DNA of 30,932 nucleotides from DROE01 sp964569865. GTDB lineage: Bacteria > Pseudomonadota > Alphaproteobacteria > Rhizobiales > Devosiaceae. The stretch is from contig CAZMVQ010000027.1 in NCBI GenBank assembly GCA_964569865.1, positions 1 through 30,932 of the forward strand. The letters run 5' to 3'. Made by a program: the position numbers and the translations under genes. Numbering within the stretch: the stretch's first letter is position 1; each line of letters begins with the position of its first letter. Of the stretch, positions 23,220 to 30,932 are shown piece after piece. The notes beneath the pieces were generated by a model. That model did not search any database, was not told the DNA's origin, and saw nothing but the letters and a program-made list of their open reading frames with translations.

Positions 23220-24629
23220 TTAAATTTTGAGCGGCCCCACCATTTCTTCGGGGCGCACTTCCTTGTCAAATTCTTCGCCGCTTAACAGATCAAGTTTTAT
23301 GGCTGCTTGGCGCAAAGTGGTTCCGTTTTTATGGGCGTATTTTGCCAGTTTGGCGGCATTATCATAGCCTATGGAATTGTTTAGCGCCGTTACCAGCATC
23401 AAAGAATTTTGCAGATGCGCTTCAATATTCTCTTTAATTGGCTCAATGCCAACTGCACAATTGTCATTAAAACTCAAACAGCCATCCCCAAGCAATTTTA
23501 TGGACTGCAACAAATTATAGGCCATGACCGGCTTAAAAACATTCAGCTCAAAATTCCCCTGAGAGCCGGCAAAACCAATCGCTGCATCATTGCCAAAAAC
23601 CTGCACGCAAACCATAGTCAGCGCCTCGGATTGAGTGGGATTAACCTTGCCCGGCATAATTGATGACCCCGGCTCGTTTTCCGGCAATGCAAGTTCACCA
23701 ATTCCACATCTGGGCCCAGAGGCAAGCCAGCGCACATCATTGGCAATTTTCATGCAAGCCGCCGCAAGCTGTTTCAACGCTCCTGACGTTCCAACAAATG
23801 CATCATGGGCCGCCAAAACTGCAAATTTATTTGGCGCGCTGACCAGTTTTTGACCGCTTAGTTCAGCAATTTTTTGTGCCACCATCTTGGCATATTTGGG
23901 ATGAGTGTTCAGCCCCGTGCCCACCGCTGTGCCGCCAAGGGCAAGTTCATATAATTGCGGTAGAGTTGCCCTGATGGCGCTTTGGGCGTTGTCCAGCTGC
24001 ACAACCCAGCCCGAAATTTCCTGCCCCAGCGTCAAGGGCGTTGCGTCCTGCAAATGAGTGCGCCCGATTTTTACAATGTCTGCAAATTCTTTTGACTTGG
24101 CATCCAGCGTGTCGCGCAAAACCTTTACCCTTGGTAAAAGATTTTTCTCAATCTCGATCACCGCCGCAATATGCATGGCGGTGGGAAAGGTATCATTTGA
24201 AGATTGGGATTTATTCACATGGTCATTGGGATGAACCGGGGTTTTAGACCCCATTTCTCCGCCGCCCAGCTCAATGGCACGGTTGGAAATAACCTCATTA
24301 ACATTCATATTTGACTGGGTGCCAGACCCGGTTTGCCAGACAACCAGCGGAAAATGATCATCCAGCTTTCCCGAAATCACCTCATCCGCCGCCAAAACAA
24401 TCAGGTCTGCTATATCATCACCCAGCAGGCCAAGTTCATTATTGGTGAGGGCCGCAGCTTTTTTTAAAACACCAAACGCATGCACGATTTCCAACGGCAT
24501 TTTTTCAGTGCCAATTTTAAAATTGAGCAATGAGCGCGCGGTCTGCGCCCCATAATATTGGTCATCGGGGACGTTGATGGTCCCCATGGAATCCCTTTCA
24601 ACCCGAAAAGATTGTTTACTGTTTCCCAT
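23220..24629 (-). CDS. fumC: Fumarate hydratase, class II
   Basis: Iron-independent TCA-cycle fumarase (469 aa), interconverting fumarate and malate. The superfamily loop GSSIMPGKVNPTQSE carries the catalytic Ser. GRTHLQDATPLTLGQE has the conserved Thr-His. TGSGTQSNMNVNEV and SSNDTFPTAMH are fumarase rather than aspartase/lyase signatures. The ATG at 24629 has GGGAG 7 nt upstream; a GTG immediately before it is possible. It is monocistronic by appearance: a terminator for the upstream minus-strand gene lies at 24736-24767 and the 3' end converges with the 93-aa gene. Confidence 0.97.
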   Translation of the reverse strand: MGNSKQSFRVERDSMGTINVPDDQYYGAQTARSLLNFKIGTEKMPLEIVHAFGVLKKAAALTNNELGLLGDDIADLIVLAADEVISGKLDDHFPLVVWQTGSGTQSNMNVNEVISNRAIELGGGEMGSKTPVHPNDHVNKSQSSNDTFPTAMHIAAVIEIEKNLLPRVKVLRDTLDAKSKEFADIVKIGRTHLQDATPLTLGQEISGWVVQLDNAQSAIRATLPQLYELALGGTAVGTGLNTHPKYAKMVAQKIAELSGQKLVSAPNKFAVLAAHDAFVGTSGALKQLAAACMKIANDVRWLASGPRCGIGELALPENEPGSSIMPGKVNPTQSEALTMVCVQVFGNDAAIGFAGSQGNFELNVFKPVMAYNLLQSIKLLGDGCLSFNDNCAVGIEPIKENIEAHLQNSLMLVTALNNSIGYDNAAKLAKYAHKNGTTLRQAAIKLDLLSGEEFDKEVRPEEMVGPLKI

Positions 24630-24735
24630 CACCGAACTCCCAAAAAAATATTTATTTGGGGCAGCATAGCTGAAAAAATGATTATCGGGGCTGTTAATTA
24701 AAAGATTTTCCCAACTTAGAGCACATCATTAGTTG

Positions 24736-24767
24736 AAAAAAACGGCCGCCCTGATGAGGACAGCCGT
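24736..24767 (-). terminator. Rho-independent terminator downstream of rpmF
   Basis: On the minus strand ACGGC (24763-24767) pairs with GCCGT (24742-24746). The stem continues with two mismatches around a TCATCA loop and is followed by a run of seven T (24742-24736). It lies between rpmF and fumC and would stop transcripts coming from rpmF. Confidence 0.6.
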
Positions 24768-24772
24768 AAAAA

Positions 24773-24827
24773 TACATTCAGACAAAAGTCAAAAACTAAA
24801 GGTCAAAACCCTTGGGTCTAGATCCTT
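24773..24827. repeat. Left copy of the duplicated contig end (gap 2)
   Basis: The 55 bases before the N run are identical to the 55 bases after it (24928-24982). A 55-base exact overlap equals a common assembler k-mer size. Confidence 0.85.
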
Positions 24828-24927
24828 NNNNNNNNNNNNNNNNNNNNNNNNNNNNNNNNNNNNNNNNNNNNNNNNNNNNNNNNNNNNNNNNNNNNNNNNN
24901 NNNNNNNNNNNNNNNNNNNNNNNNNNN
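24828..24927. other. Scaffold gap (100 N)
   Basis: Exactly 100 N flanked by a 55-nt perfect duplication, so the contigs probably overlap and little or no DNA is missing. The 364-nt stretch 24630-24993 between fumC and rpmF otherwise holds the fumC upstream region, the terminator at 24736-24767 and the palindromes next to the rpmF stop. Confidence 0.9.
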
Positions 24928-24953
24928 TACATTCAGACAAAAGTCAAAAACTA

Positions 24954-24996
24954 AAGGTCAAAACCCTTGGGTCTAGATCCTTGGGTCTAGACCTTA
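24954..24996. repeat. Overlapping palindromes at the rpmF stop codon
   Basis: CCTTGGGTCTAGATCCTT (24965-24982) and CCTTGGGTCTAGACCTTA (24979-24996) are two tandem copies, 14 nt apart, of the GGGTC-NN-GAYCC palindrome class. The second contains the perfect palindrome GGTCTAGACC abutting the rpmF stop. AAGGTC (24954-24959) and GACCTT (24990-24995) could pair over the whole block. Confidence 0.7.
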
Positions 24997-25176
24997 GCTG
25001 TTTTTGGGATCGAGAACCTGACGACCGCGATACATGCCGGTTTTCAGATCAATATGATGAGGACGGCGCAATTCGCCGCTATCCTTGTCTTCCACATAGG
25101 TGGGACGCACCAATGCATCGGCAGAACGGCGCATGCCGCGTTTTGACGGGGTGGTTTTTCGCTTTGGAACAGCCAT
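24994..25176 (-). CDS. rpmF: 50S ribosomal protein L32
   Basis: Small basic ribosomal protein of 60 aa. The N-terminus MAVPKRKTTPSKRGMRRS is the standard L32 signature, and HHIDLKTGMYRGRQVL is the alphaproteobacterial C-terminal form. It lacks the four zinc-binding cysteines of C+ L32 paralogues. The ATG at 25176 is preceded by AGAGAAG; earlier in-frame starts would add non-homologous residues. It is divergent from the prenyl synthase gene. The usual plsX/fabH neighbours of other lineages are not here. Confidence 0.96.
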   Translation of the reverse strand: MAVPKRKTTPSKRGMRRSADALVRPTYVEDKDSGELRRPHHIDLKTGMYRGRQVLDPKNS

Positions 25177-25330
25177 AATACTTCTCTTACAATCTGCGTT
25201 GAATTTTTTGCCCACCTAAGGACAAAATAGGATTTGGCGCGGGTTATACTCCCTAACATGCCCGTTGGCTAGTGGCTTTTTTTCTCTCACTATCTTGAAT
25301 GCCTTGCTGACATTGGCTATCCACATTTTG

Positions 25331-26233
25331 ATGAGTAATTTTACAAACCAGCGCCTCGACTGCGCCAACCGGATTGATTTGGCGCTTCAGAATTTTTTGA
25401 CCCGGAAACAATTGTCCGGTTCAGGGGTTGCGCCCGATATTCTTGTTGAGGCAATTCGTCATGGAGTCTTGAACGGTGGCAAAAGACTTCGCCCCATATT
25501 GCTGATTCAAAGCGCCAATATTTTTTCCATAAGCGAGCAACAGGCTCAAAGCGCTGCCATGGCGGTTGAGCTGGTGCATTGTTATTCCCTCATTCATGAT
25601 GATTTGCCGGCGATGGATAATGATGATTTGCGCCGTGGGCAGCCAACGGTGCACAAAGCCTATGATGAAGCAACGGCAATTTTAGCTGGGGACGCACTTT
25701 TAGCCCACGCCTTTGAATTATTAAGTCACCCCGATTGCCACCCGGACGCAACAGTTAGAATAGATCTTGTGACAGAGCTTGCAAAAGCCTCTGGCGCCGG
25801 GGGAATGGCTGGAGGGCAAAGTCTGGATTTGCTGGGAGAAAAAACTCATTTTAGCGAAAACCAAATCGAGCAGATGCAAAGAATGAAAACCGGCGCACTT
25901 ATTTGTGCCGCTGTGCGCATGGGAGCTATTCTTGGCGGCGCAGACAAAAAACAACTTCTCGCCTTGAACAATTATGCACAGGCTGCCGGGCGGGCCTTTC
26001 AACTGGCCGATGATATTTTGGACCTGACCGCCAGCACTGAACAGATGGGCAAGGTAACGGGTAAAGACGCAGCAGCAAAAAAACCAACGCTGGTGGCAAA
26101 AATTGGCTTGGATGCGGCAAAGCGGCACTTGGGCGATACCATCCACAACGCCCTGACGGCATTGATGATGTTTGGGCCAAAAGCTGACGGGTTACGCGCC
26201 ACCGCCAGATTTTTTGGTGAGCGCAACAATTAA
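25331..26233 (+). CDS. ispA: Short-chain polyprenyl diphosphate synthase (farnesyl diphosphate synthase)
   Basis: Trans-prenyltransferase (300 aa) condensing isopentenyl diphosphate with allylic diphosphates. The first aspartate-rich motif is DDLPAMD (90-96), with the two-residue insertion typical of bacterial FPP synthases, and RRGQPTVHKAY follows. The second is LADDILD (225-231). GGKRLRP (49-55) binds pyrophosphate. Farnesyl rather than geranylgeranyl product is inferred from family resemblance. The ATG at 25331 gives a standard N-terminus; an upstream ATG-less extension is unlikely. The stop overlaps the convergent TfoX-like gene by 4 nt. With ispG nearby, two isoprenoid genes share this region. 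Confidence 0.9.
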   Translation: MSNFTNQRLDCANRIDLALQNFLTRKQLSGSGVAPDILVEAIRHGVLNGGKRLRPILLIQSANIFSISEQQAQSAAMAVELVHCYSLIHDDLPAMDNDDLRRGQPTVHKAYDEATAILAGDALLAHAFELLSHPDCHPDATVRIDLVTELAKASGAGGMAGGQSLDLLGEKTHFSENQIEQMQRMKTGALICAAVRMGAILGGADKKQLLALNNYAQAAGRAFQLADDILDLTASTEQMGKVTGKDAAAKKPTLVAKIGLDAAKRHLGDTIHNALTALMMFGPKADGLRATARFFGERNN

Positions 26234-26589
26234 CGCCTAGTTTTTTTTGACTTCAACGTCAGGGCATTTTGATGGCATTTAACAAACCAGCTTTGTAATA
26301 ATTTGTCGTCCACAAGCATTGGGGCCGGAACAGCACCATACTCTCTCATAAAGTGACCCGGCATTCCCTCATAAAGTCCACTATCATAAGTTTTCAAAAA
26401 TTCTTCCAGATCGGTCTTTGACAATCTAATGCCAATAACATTGGCTTTGGAAATCGAAGCATACATATTGCCATTTACCGACACATAAGGCATTGCCGCC
26501 CCTTTGCGCTCAACGCCCGCTACTCCAGCAATCATGGTTTCGAACGCGGCCATTACCTTAGGCTCAGTCAGATTTTTTGCCTTGGCCAA
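26230..26589 (-). CDS. TfoX/Sxy N-terminal-domain-like protein
   Basis: A 119-aa protein resembling stand-alone TfoX N-terminal domains: KGAAMPYVSVNGNMYASISK matches the beta-hairpin core. GIRLSKTDLEEFL is the helix bearing region, and a C-terminal helix plus basic tail (KSKKTRR) follows. Stand-alone members have no demonstrated role in competence, so the name should be read as a fold assignment. The start is TTG at 26589 with GGGGAG 6 nt upstream. It lies 12 nt downstream of ispG on the same strand and is likely co-transcribed. Confidence 0.6.
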   Translation of the reverse strand: MAKAKNLTEPKVMAAFETMIAGVAGVERKGAAMPYVSVNGNMYASISKANVIGIRLSKTDLEEFLKTYDSGLYEGMPGHFMREYGAVPAPMLVDDKLLQSWFVKCHQNALTLKSKKTRR

Positions 26590-26601
26590 TTTTAGCTCCC
26601 C

Positions 26602-27822
26602 TCAAGTTCCAAATCGCTGCTCGATATAATCTGCCAGCATTTTTTTAAACTGCTCTGCCACATCATCTCCACGAAGAGTTACGGCCTTTTTCCCGTCAAT
26701 AAATACCGGTGCCGCAGGTGCCTCTCCGGTGCCGGGCAAAGAAATGCCAATATCCGCGTGCTTGCTTTCCCCCGGCCCGTTTACGATGCAGCCCATCACC
26801 GCCACCGAAAGGTTTTCAACCCCGGGATATTTCTGCTGCCATTTTGGCATTGAAGCGGCCAGATGGTCTTCGATCTCTTTGGCCAGAACCTGAAAAGTGC
26901 TTGAAGTAGTTCGACCGCATCCCGGACAGGCCGCAACCACCGGCACAAAACGTCGAAATCCCATGCCCTGCAATAATTCTCGCGCCACTTTTACTTCCAG
27001 CGTACGATCACCATCCGGTTCCGGGGTTAGTGAAATTCGAATGGTGTCGCCAATCCCCTGTTGCAACAATATTGCCAGCGCCGCCGAAGATGTAACAATT
27101 CCTTTTGAGCCCATTCCCGCTTCGGTCAGGCCCAGATGCAAAGCATAATCAGCCCTTGTTGCCAGATCCTCATAGACTTCAATCAGATTTTGCACATCGG
27201 AAACCTTGGTAGAAAGAATTATCCTGTCCCTACCCAGCCCGATTTCTTCGGCCCGCTTAGCGCTGAGCAATGCCGACTGGATTATCGCTTCACGCATTAC
27301 GCGGGCCGCCGACCACGGCAAATCCCTCTTGGTATTTTCATTCATTAACCGGGTTAAAAGCTCTTGATCCAACGAACCCCAATTAACCCCTATTCGAACC
27401 GGCTTGTCATATTTTAACGCCAGTTCGATAAGAGTTGAAAACTGAATATCGCGCTTGGCCTTAAACCCCACATTGCCGGGGTTTATTCGGTATTTTGCCA
27501 GCGATGAGGCACAATCGGGGAATTTGGTGAGCAATTTATGCCCGATATAGTGAAAATCCCCCACCAGCGGCACATTTAGGCCCTGCTTGTTTAAGCGTTC
27601 AACAATATAAGGCACCGCCATCGCCGCCGCATCCCGATCAACCGTCACCCGCACAATTTCAGAGCCGGCCCTGTGTAGAGCGCCAACTTGAGCAACCGTA
27701 GCTTCGACATCAGCTGTATCCGTGTTGGTCATGGATTGCACGACAATTGGCCCATCCCCGCCAATTTTTACCCCACCAACATCAACCGCAATTGATTTTC
27801 TGCGCACAGCAGGGCCACTCAT
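26602..27822 (-). CDS. ispG: 4-hydroxy-3-methylbut-2-enyl diphosphate synthase
   Basis: Iron-sulfur enzyme of the MEP isoprenoid pathway (406 aa), reducing MEcPP to HMBPP. The [4Fe-4S] ligands are C299 and C302 in ACPGCGRT and C344 in MGCIVNGPGE, with the catalytic Glu351. The TIM-barrel start VVQSMTNTDT (27-36) and RINPGNVG (112-119) are also diagnostic. The ATG at 27822 has GGAG 6 nt upstream; a TTG four codons earlier overlaps that site. It is divergent from the DUF1232 gene. The TfoX-like gene is immediately downstream. Confidence 0.96.
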   Translation of the reverse strand: MSGPAVRRKSIAVDVGGVKIGGDGPIVVQSMTNTDTADVEATVAQVGALHRAGSEIVRVTVDRDAAAMAVPYIVERLNKQGLNVPLVGDFHYIGHKLLTKFPDCASSLAKYRINPGNVGFKAKRDIQFSTLIELALKYDKPVRIGVNWGSLDQELLTRLMNENTKRDLPWSAARVMREAIIQSALLSAKRAEEIGLGRDRIILSTKVSDVQNLIEVYEDLATRADYALHLGLTEAGMGSKGIVTSSAALAILLQQGIGDTIRISLTPEPDGDRTLEVKVARELLQGMGFRRFVPVVAACPGCGRTTSSTFQVLAKEIEDHLAASMPKWQQKYPGVENLSVAVMGCIVNGPGESKHADIGISLPGTGEAPAAPVFIDGKKAVTLRGDDVAEQFKKMLADYIEQRFGT

Positions 27823-27950
27823 TTTTATCTCCAAAAATTTCTTGTGCTAAAAAGTTAGTTCCCGATTACGCCTTTAGCGAAATCAAAGCAATATTTGTCA
27901 TGAAAACCATTGCTCTTGAACCAGACAATTTTTATCCCTACATATAGCTG

Positions 27951-28298
27951 ATGACCAGTATTCTAACCAGATTGTTGATGCTGCGCCGTCATCTGATTGC
28001 GCTTTGGCGTGCCTTTTGGCACCGCGCAACCCCGCTTTATCTCAAAGCTATCATGGTGGCAGTAGCTATCTATCTTTTCAGCCCGATTGATATCATCCCT
28101 GATTTTCTTGTTGGTTTAGGCTGGATTGATGATGTTTTGCTGGTGTCCCTGGCCGCCAACTGGATTATAAAGCGTCTTCCGCCTGAAGTTCTTAGTCAGA
28201 CAACAGGCCAATATTCACAAGACCAATATGCCAAAGACGAAGACTTCTCAAATGAAGAAAACGGCCCGGTAATTGATGGCACTTCCCGGCGTTTGTGA
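27951..28298 (+). CDS. DUF1232 (YkvA-like) membrane protein
   Basis: A 115-aa protein with the DUF1232 core AIYLFSPIDIIPDFLVGLGWIDD (about residues 39-61, SPIDIIPD being diagnostic) and a hydrophobic stretch just before and after. The acidic tail is probably cytoplasmic. Function is unknown. No Shine-Dalgarno precedes the ATG. Instead, an in-frame 15-codon ORF starting at 27900 ends at TAG (27945-27947), just 3 nt upstream, so coupled re-initiation is conceivable. It is convergent with pyc, 15 nt apart. Confidence 0.88.
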   Translation: MTSILTRLLMLRRHLIALWRAFWHRATPLYLKAIMVAVAIYLFSPIDIIPDFLVGLGWIDDVLLVSLAANWIIKRLPPEVLSQTTGQYSQDQYAKDEDFSNEENGPVIDGTSRRL

Positions 28299-28313
28299 AT
28301 TAGATATTGTTCC

Positions 28314-30932
28314 TTAAGTAATTGTCACCAGCAGGTCCTTGGCATCCACCTGATCTCCCGGACCTACCAGAATCTGGGCAACTTCCCCATCAACCTCACT
28401 ATGAATTGCCGTTTCCATCTTCATGGCTTCAATGGAAAGCAACACATCCCCCACCTCGACTTTTTGCCCCAGCTTTATCGCCAGAGTTGAAATTACCCCC
28501 GGCATTGGCGCTCCTACCTGATTTTTATTATCCGGTTCCGCCTTGGCCCGGGCAATAATTTCGCCCACCTTGGAACGATCAGGAACAAATACCGAGCGCG
28601 GTTGCCCATTCAATTCAAAGAATACCCGCACCATTCCCTTATCATTGGTCTGAGCCTTGCCAAGATAACGCAGAACCAGCGTAAAGCCTTTTGACAGATC
28701 AACCATCAGCTCATCGCCATCTTTAAGTCCGTAAAAATATACCGGTGTCGGCAAAACCGAGGTCGGGCCATAAAGTTTTTGTGCGGCGCTAAATTCAGCA
28801 AATACCTTTGGATACATCAGATAAGAAGCAAGTTGAAAATCATCAATTTCTATTTCCAGTTCGCTGGAAATATTTTTACGTCGCTTTTCAATATCCTCGT
28901 CATCCAGATAAGCGCCAGGCCGCTTGCTCAATGGTTTTTTTCCCTTGAGCACCTTTGTTTGCAAATCTTTTGGAAAGCCTCCGGGAGGCTGCCCCAGATC
29001 ACCTGCAAAAAAACCAACCACAGAATCTGGAAACGCCACTTCACGCTCAGGATTTTCCACATCCGCCCGGCTTAATTCGGAAGAAACCATGGCCAGCGCC
29101 ATATCTCCCACCACTTTTGAGGACGGGGTGACCTTGACGATATCCCCAAACATTTCATTTACATCCGCATAGGTTTGCGCAACCTCATGCCAACGGCTTT
29201 GCAGGCCCAAAGAGCGCGCCTGCTCTTTAAGGTTGGTAAACTGACCGCCCGGCATTTCATGCAAATACACTTCAGAAGCCCCGGAACGCAGATCGCTCTC
29301 AAAAGCCCGGTACTGAGTGCGCACTGCTTCCCAGTAAAACGAAATTTCTCGAATGGTTTTAGCGTCAAATTCCGGGTCACGTTCAGTGCCGCGCAAAGCG
29401 GCGACCAAGGAGCCAAGACATGGCTGGCTGGTAGTACCAGAAAACGCATCCATGGCCGCATCCACCGCATCCACCCCCGCATCGACCGCAGCTAAAACAG
29501 ATGCCGCAGCCACCCCGGAAGTATCATGGGTATGGAAGTGAATAGGCAGGGAGGTTTGTTCTTTAAGCGCTGAAATCAATCGAGTGGCAGCTTTTGGTTT
29601 TAACAGGCCGGCCATGTCTTTTAGACCCAGAACATGGGCGCCTGCCGCCTCCAGCTCTTTGGCCAGATTGATGTAATATTTCAGATCATATTTAATGCGA
29701 TCACTGTCATCGATATCCCCGGTGTAACAAATTACCCCTTCACAAACTTTGTTGGCTTCAATCACCGCATCCATGGAGACGCGCATATTTTCAACCCAGT
29801 TCAAACAGTCAAAAACCCTGAAAATATCCACCCCGCCTTTCGCCGCCTGAGCAACAAAAAACTTCACCACATTATCGGGATAATTTGTATATCCCACTCC
29901 GTTTGCTCCACGCAAAAGCATTTGGGTGAGAATGTTTGGCGCGCCATCTCGAACAAGTTTTAGGCGCTCCCACGGGTCTTCGTTCAAAAAACGCATAGAA
30001 ACATCAAACGTCGCCCCACCCCAGCATTCAAGGGAGAATAGATTTGGCATTCCGCGCGAATATGCTTTGGCAATTGCAGCAATATCATGGGTTCGCATTC
30101 TGGTGGCCAGCAACGACTGATGACCATCGCGCATGGTGGTGTCGGTAAATAACACCTGAGTTTGTTTCAGCATCCATGTCGCCAAGCCCTTTGGCCCTTC
30201 ACGCTCAAGAATTTGACGCGAGCCTTCAACAATTGAAAGCGGGGGCAAATTTGGCACAACGGGTTTGGGCGCGTCGGCTGGCGGCTTTGCCCTTCCCTTT
30301 ACATCCGGGTGGCCATTAATGCTCACATCGGCAATATAGGTGAGCAATTTTGTCGCCCGATCTTTACGCTTGGGCATATCAAACAGCGATGGAGTATTAT
30401 CAATAAACCGGGTCGTATAAGAATTATCCCTGAATTTTTCATGACCAATAATATTTTCAAGAAAGGCCAGATTGGTGGAAACTCCCCGAATGCGAAATTC
30501 ACGCAATGCCCGGTCCATGCGGGCGATAGCTTCTTGCGGAGTAGGTGCCCAACAGGTAACTTTTTCCAGCAGCGGGTCATAAAAACGCGTGATCACCGCC
30601 CCTGAATAGGCAGTGCCCCCATCAAGGCGAACCCCAAATCCGGTGGCCCCGCGATAGGCGGTTATGCGGCCATAGTCGGGAATAAAGTTCTGTTCCGGGT
30701 CTTCTGTTGTCACCCGGCATTGCAGGGCATGACCGTTGAGTTTGATGTCCTTTTGTAACGGAATTCCTGATTGCTCTGTGCCAATCACCGCCCCTTCCAT
30801 AACGCGTATCTGGGCTTTGACAATATCAATTCCGGTAACTTCCTCAGTTACCGTATGCTCAACCTGAACTCGCGGATTGACCTCGATGAAATAAAATTCA
30901 TCACTGTCTATATCCATTAAAAATTCAACGGT
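28314..30932 (-). CDS. pyc: Pyruvate carboxylase (5' end beyond window)
   Basis: Biotin enzyme carboxylating pyruvate to oxaloacetate. The last 872 residues are visible; roughly 270-290 N-terminal residues lie beyond the window edge, judging from the usual length near 1150. In order: the end of the ATP-grasp domain with NPRVQVEH, the biotin carboxylase C-terminal domain (through about visible residue 180), the carboxyltransferase barrel starting LFTDTTMRDGHQSLLATR (about 262-279), and the C-terminal biotinyl domain with the biotin lysine in EAMKMET (about 838). The domain order BC-CT-BCCP on one chain identifies Pyc rather than a split acetyl- or propionyl-CoA carboxylase. The frame is open to the window edge. 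Confidence 0.97.
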   Translation of the reverse strand, partial: TVEFLMDIDSDEFYFIEVNPRVQVEHTVTEEVTGIDIVKAQIRVMEGAVIGTEQSGIPLQKDIKLNGHALQCRVTTEDPEQNFIPDYGRITAYRGATGFGVRLDGGTAYSGAVITRFYDPLLEKVTCWAPTPQEAIARMDRALREFRIRGVSTNLAFLENIIGHEKFRDNSYTTRFIDNTPSLFDMPKRKDRATKLLTYIADVSINGHPDVKGRAKPPADAPKPVVPNLPPLSIVEGSRQILEREGPKGLATWMLKQTQVLFTDTTMRDGHQSLLATRMRTHDIAAIAKAYSRGMPNLFSLECWGGATFDVSMRFLNEDPWERLKLVRDGAPNILTQMLLRGANGVGYTNYPDNVVKFFVAQAAKGGVDIFRVFDCLNWVENMRVSMDAVIEANKVCEGVICYTGDIDDSDRIKYDLKYYINLAKELEAAGAHVLGLKDMAGLLKPKAATRLISALKEQTSLPIHFHTHDTSGVAAASVLAAVDAGVDAVDAAMDAFSGTTSQPCLGSLVAALRGTERDPEFDAKTIREISFYWEAVRTQYRAFESDLRSGASEVYLHEMPGGQFTNLKEQARSLGLQSRWHEVAQTYADVNEMFGDIVKVTPSSKVVGDMALAMVSSELSRADVENPEREVAFPDSVVGFFAGDLGQPPGGFPKDLQTKVLKGKKPLSKRPGAYLDDEDIEKRRKNISSELEIEIDDFQLASYLMYPKVFAEFSAAQKLYGPTSVLPTPVYFYGLKDGDELMVDLSKGFTLVLRYLGKAQTNDKGMVRVFFELNGQPRSVFVPDRSKVGEIIARAKAEPDNKNQVGAPMPGVISTLAIKLGQKVEVGDVLLSIEAMKMETAIHSEVDGEVAQILVGPGDQVDAKDLLVTIT

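Noticed and set aside
24773..24982. Target-site duplication or long direct repeat around an insertion hidden in the gap
   Set aside because: A 55-nt exact copy ending precisely at a 100-N placeholder is best explained by unmerged contig overlap; typical target-site duplications are far shorter.

Overview
This window looks like chromosomal core DNA from an alphaproteobacterium, most likely in or near the Hyphomicrobiales (Rhizobiales) and of moderate GC content. Four things point there: the order of the ftsE-ftsX-plsC, DUF2125, tyrA-hisC-methyltransferase block; the tlpA / argH-lysA divergence; an intergenic palindrome at 17785-17885 of the type common in rhizobial genomes; and a GTTC-N7-GTTC motif, the alphaproteobacterial LexA box. 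No phage, insertion sequence, CRISPR array or rRNA was seen.

Layout. 1-2000: tRNA-Leu(CAA), a YqaA-type membrane protein, dsbB and a convergent HNH nuclease. 2071-2170: a 100-N scaffold gap. 2247-5027: an esterase / AlkA-type glycosylase pair, a four-helix membrane protein and gluQ. 5016-6965: an SDR-type oxidoreductase divergent from a LysR regulator. 6993-8723: twin-helix small protein, PduO-type cobalamin adenosyltransferase, rhomboid protease and a YjfB-like small protein. 8768-12148: tlpA-like thioredoxin facing argH-lysA. 12181-16301: single-domain response regulator and zinc-ribbon membrane protein, divergent from ftsE-ftsX-plsC. 16449-16898: an unrecognised 149-aa gene with a LexA-type box over its putative promoter. 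17120-21850: ChaC-like cyclotransferase, DUF2125 protein and the methyltransferase-hisC-tyrA run. 21953-24629: gloB, an unrecognised 93-aa basic protein behind a sigma-54-like promoter, and fumC. 24828-24927: second 100-N gap. 24994-30932: rpmF, a short-chain prenyl diphosphate synthase, a TfoX-like protein, ispG, a DUF1232 protein and the 3' three-quarters of pyc.

Most genes are housekeeping: amino-acid synthesis (argH, lysA, tyrA, hisC), isoprenoids (ispG, ispA), central carbon (fumC, pyc), thiol redox (dsbB, tlpA-like, ChaC-like, gloB) and division (ftsEX). The unusual signal lies between genes. A short palindrome family, roughly CCTWGGGTC-NN-GAYCCTA, recurs at seven or more gene boundaries, including both assembly gaps and the plsC promoter. 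There are two degenerate tandem arrays (about 26-nt and 14-nt periods). Two small unknown genes carry strong regulatory sites. Six genes appear to start with TTG behind good Shine-Dalgarno sequences. Both N-gaps are flanked by exact duplications (22 and 55 nt), so they are probably unmerged contig overlaps rather than missing DNA.
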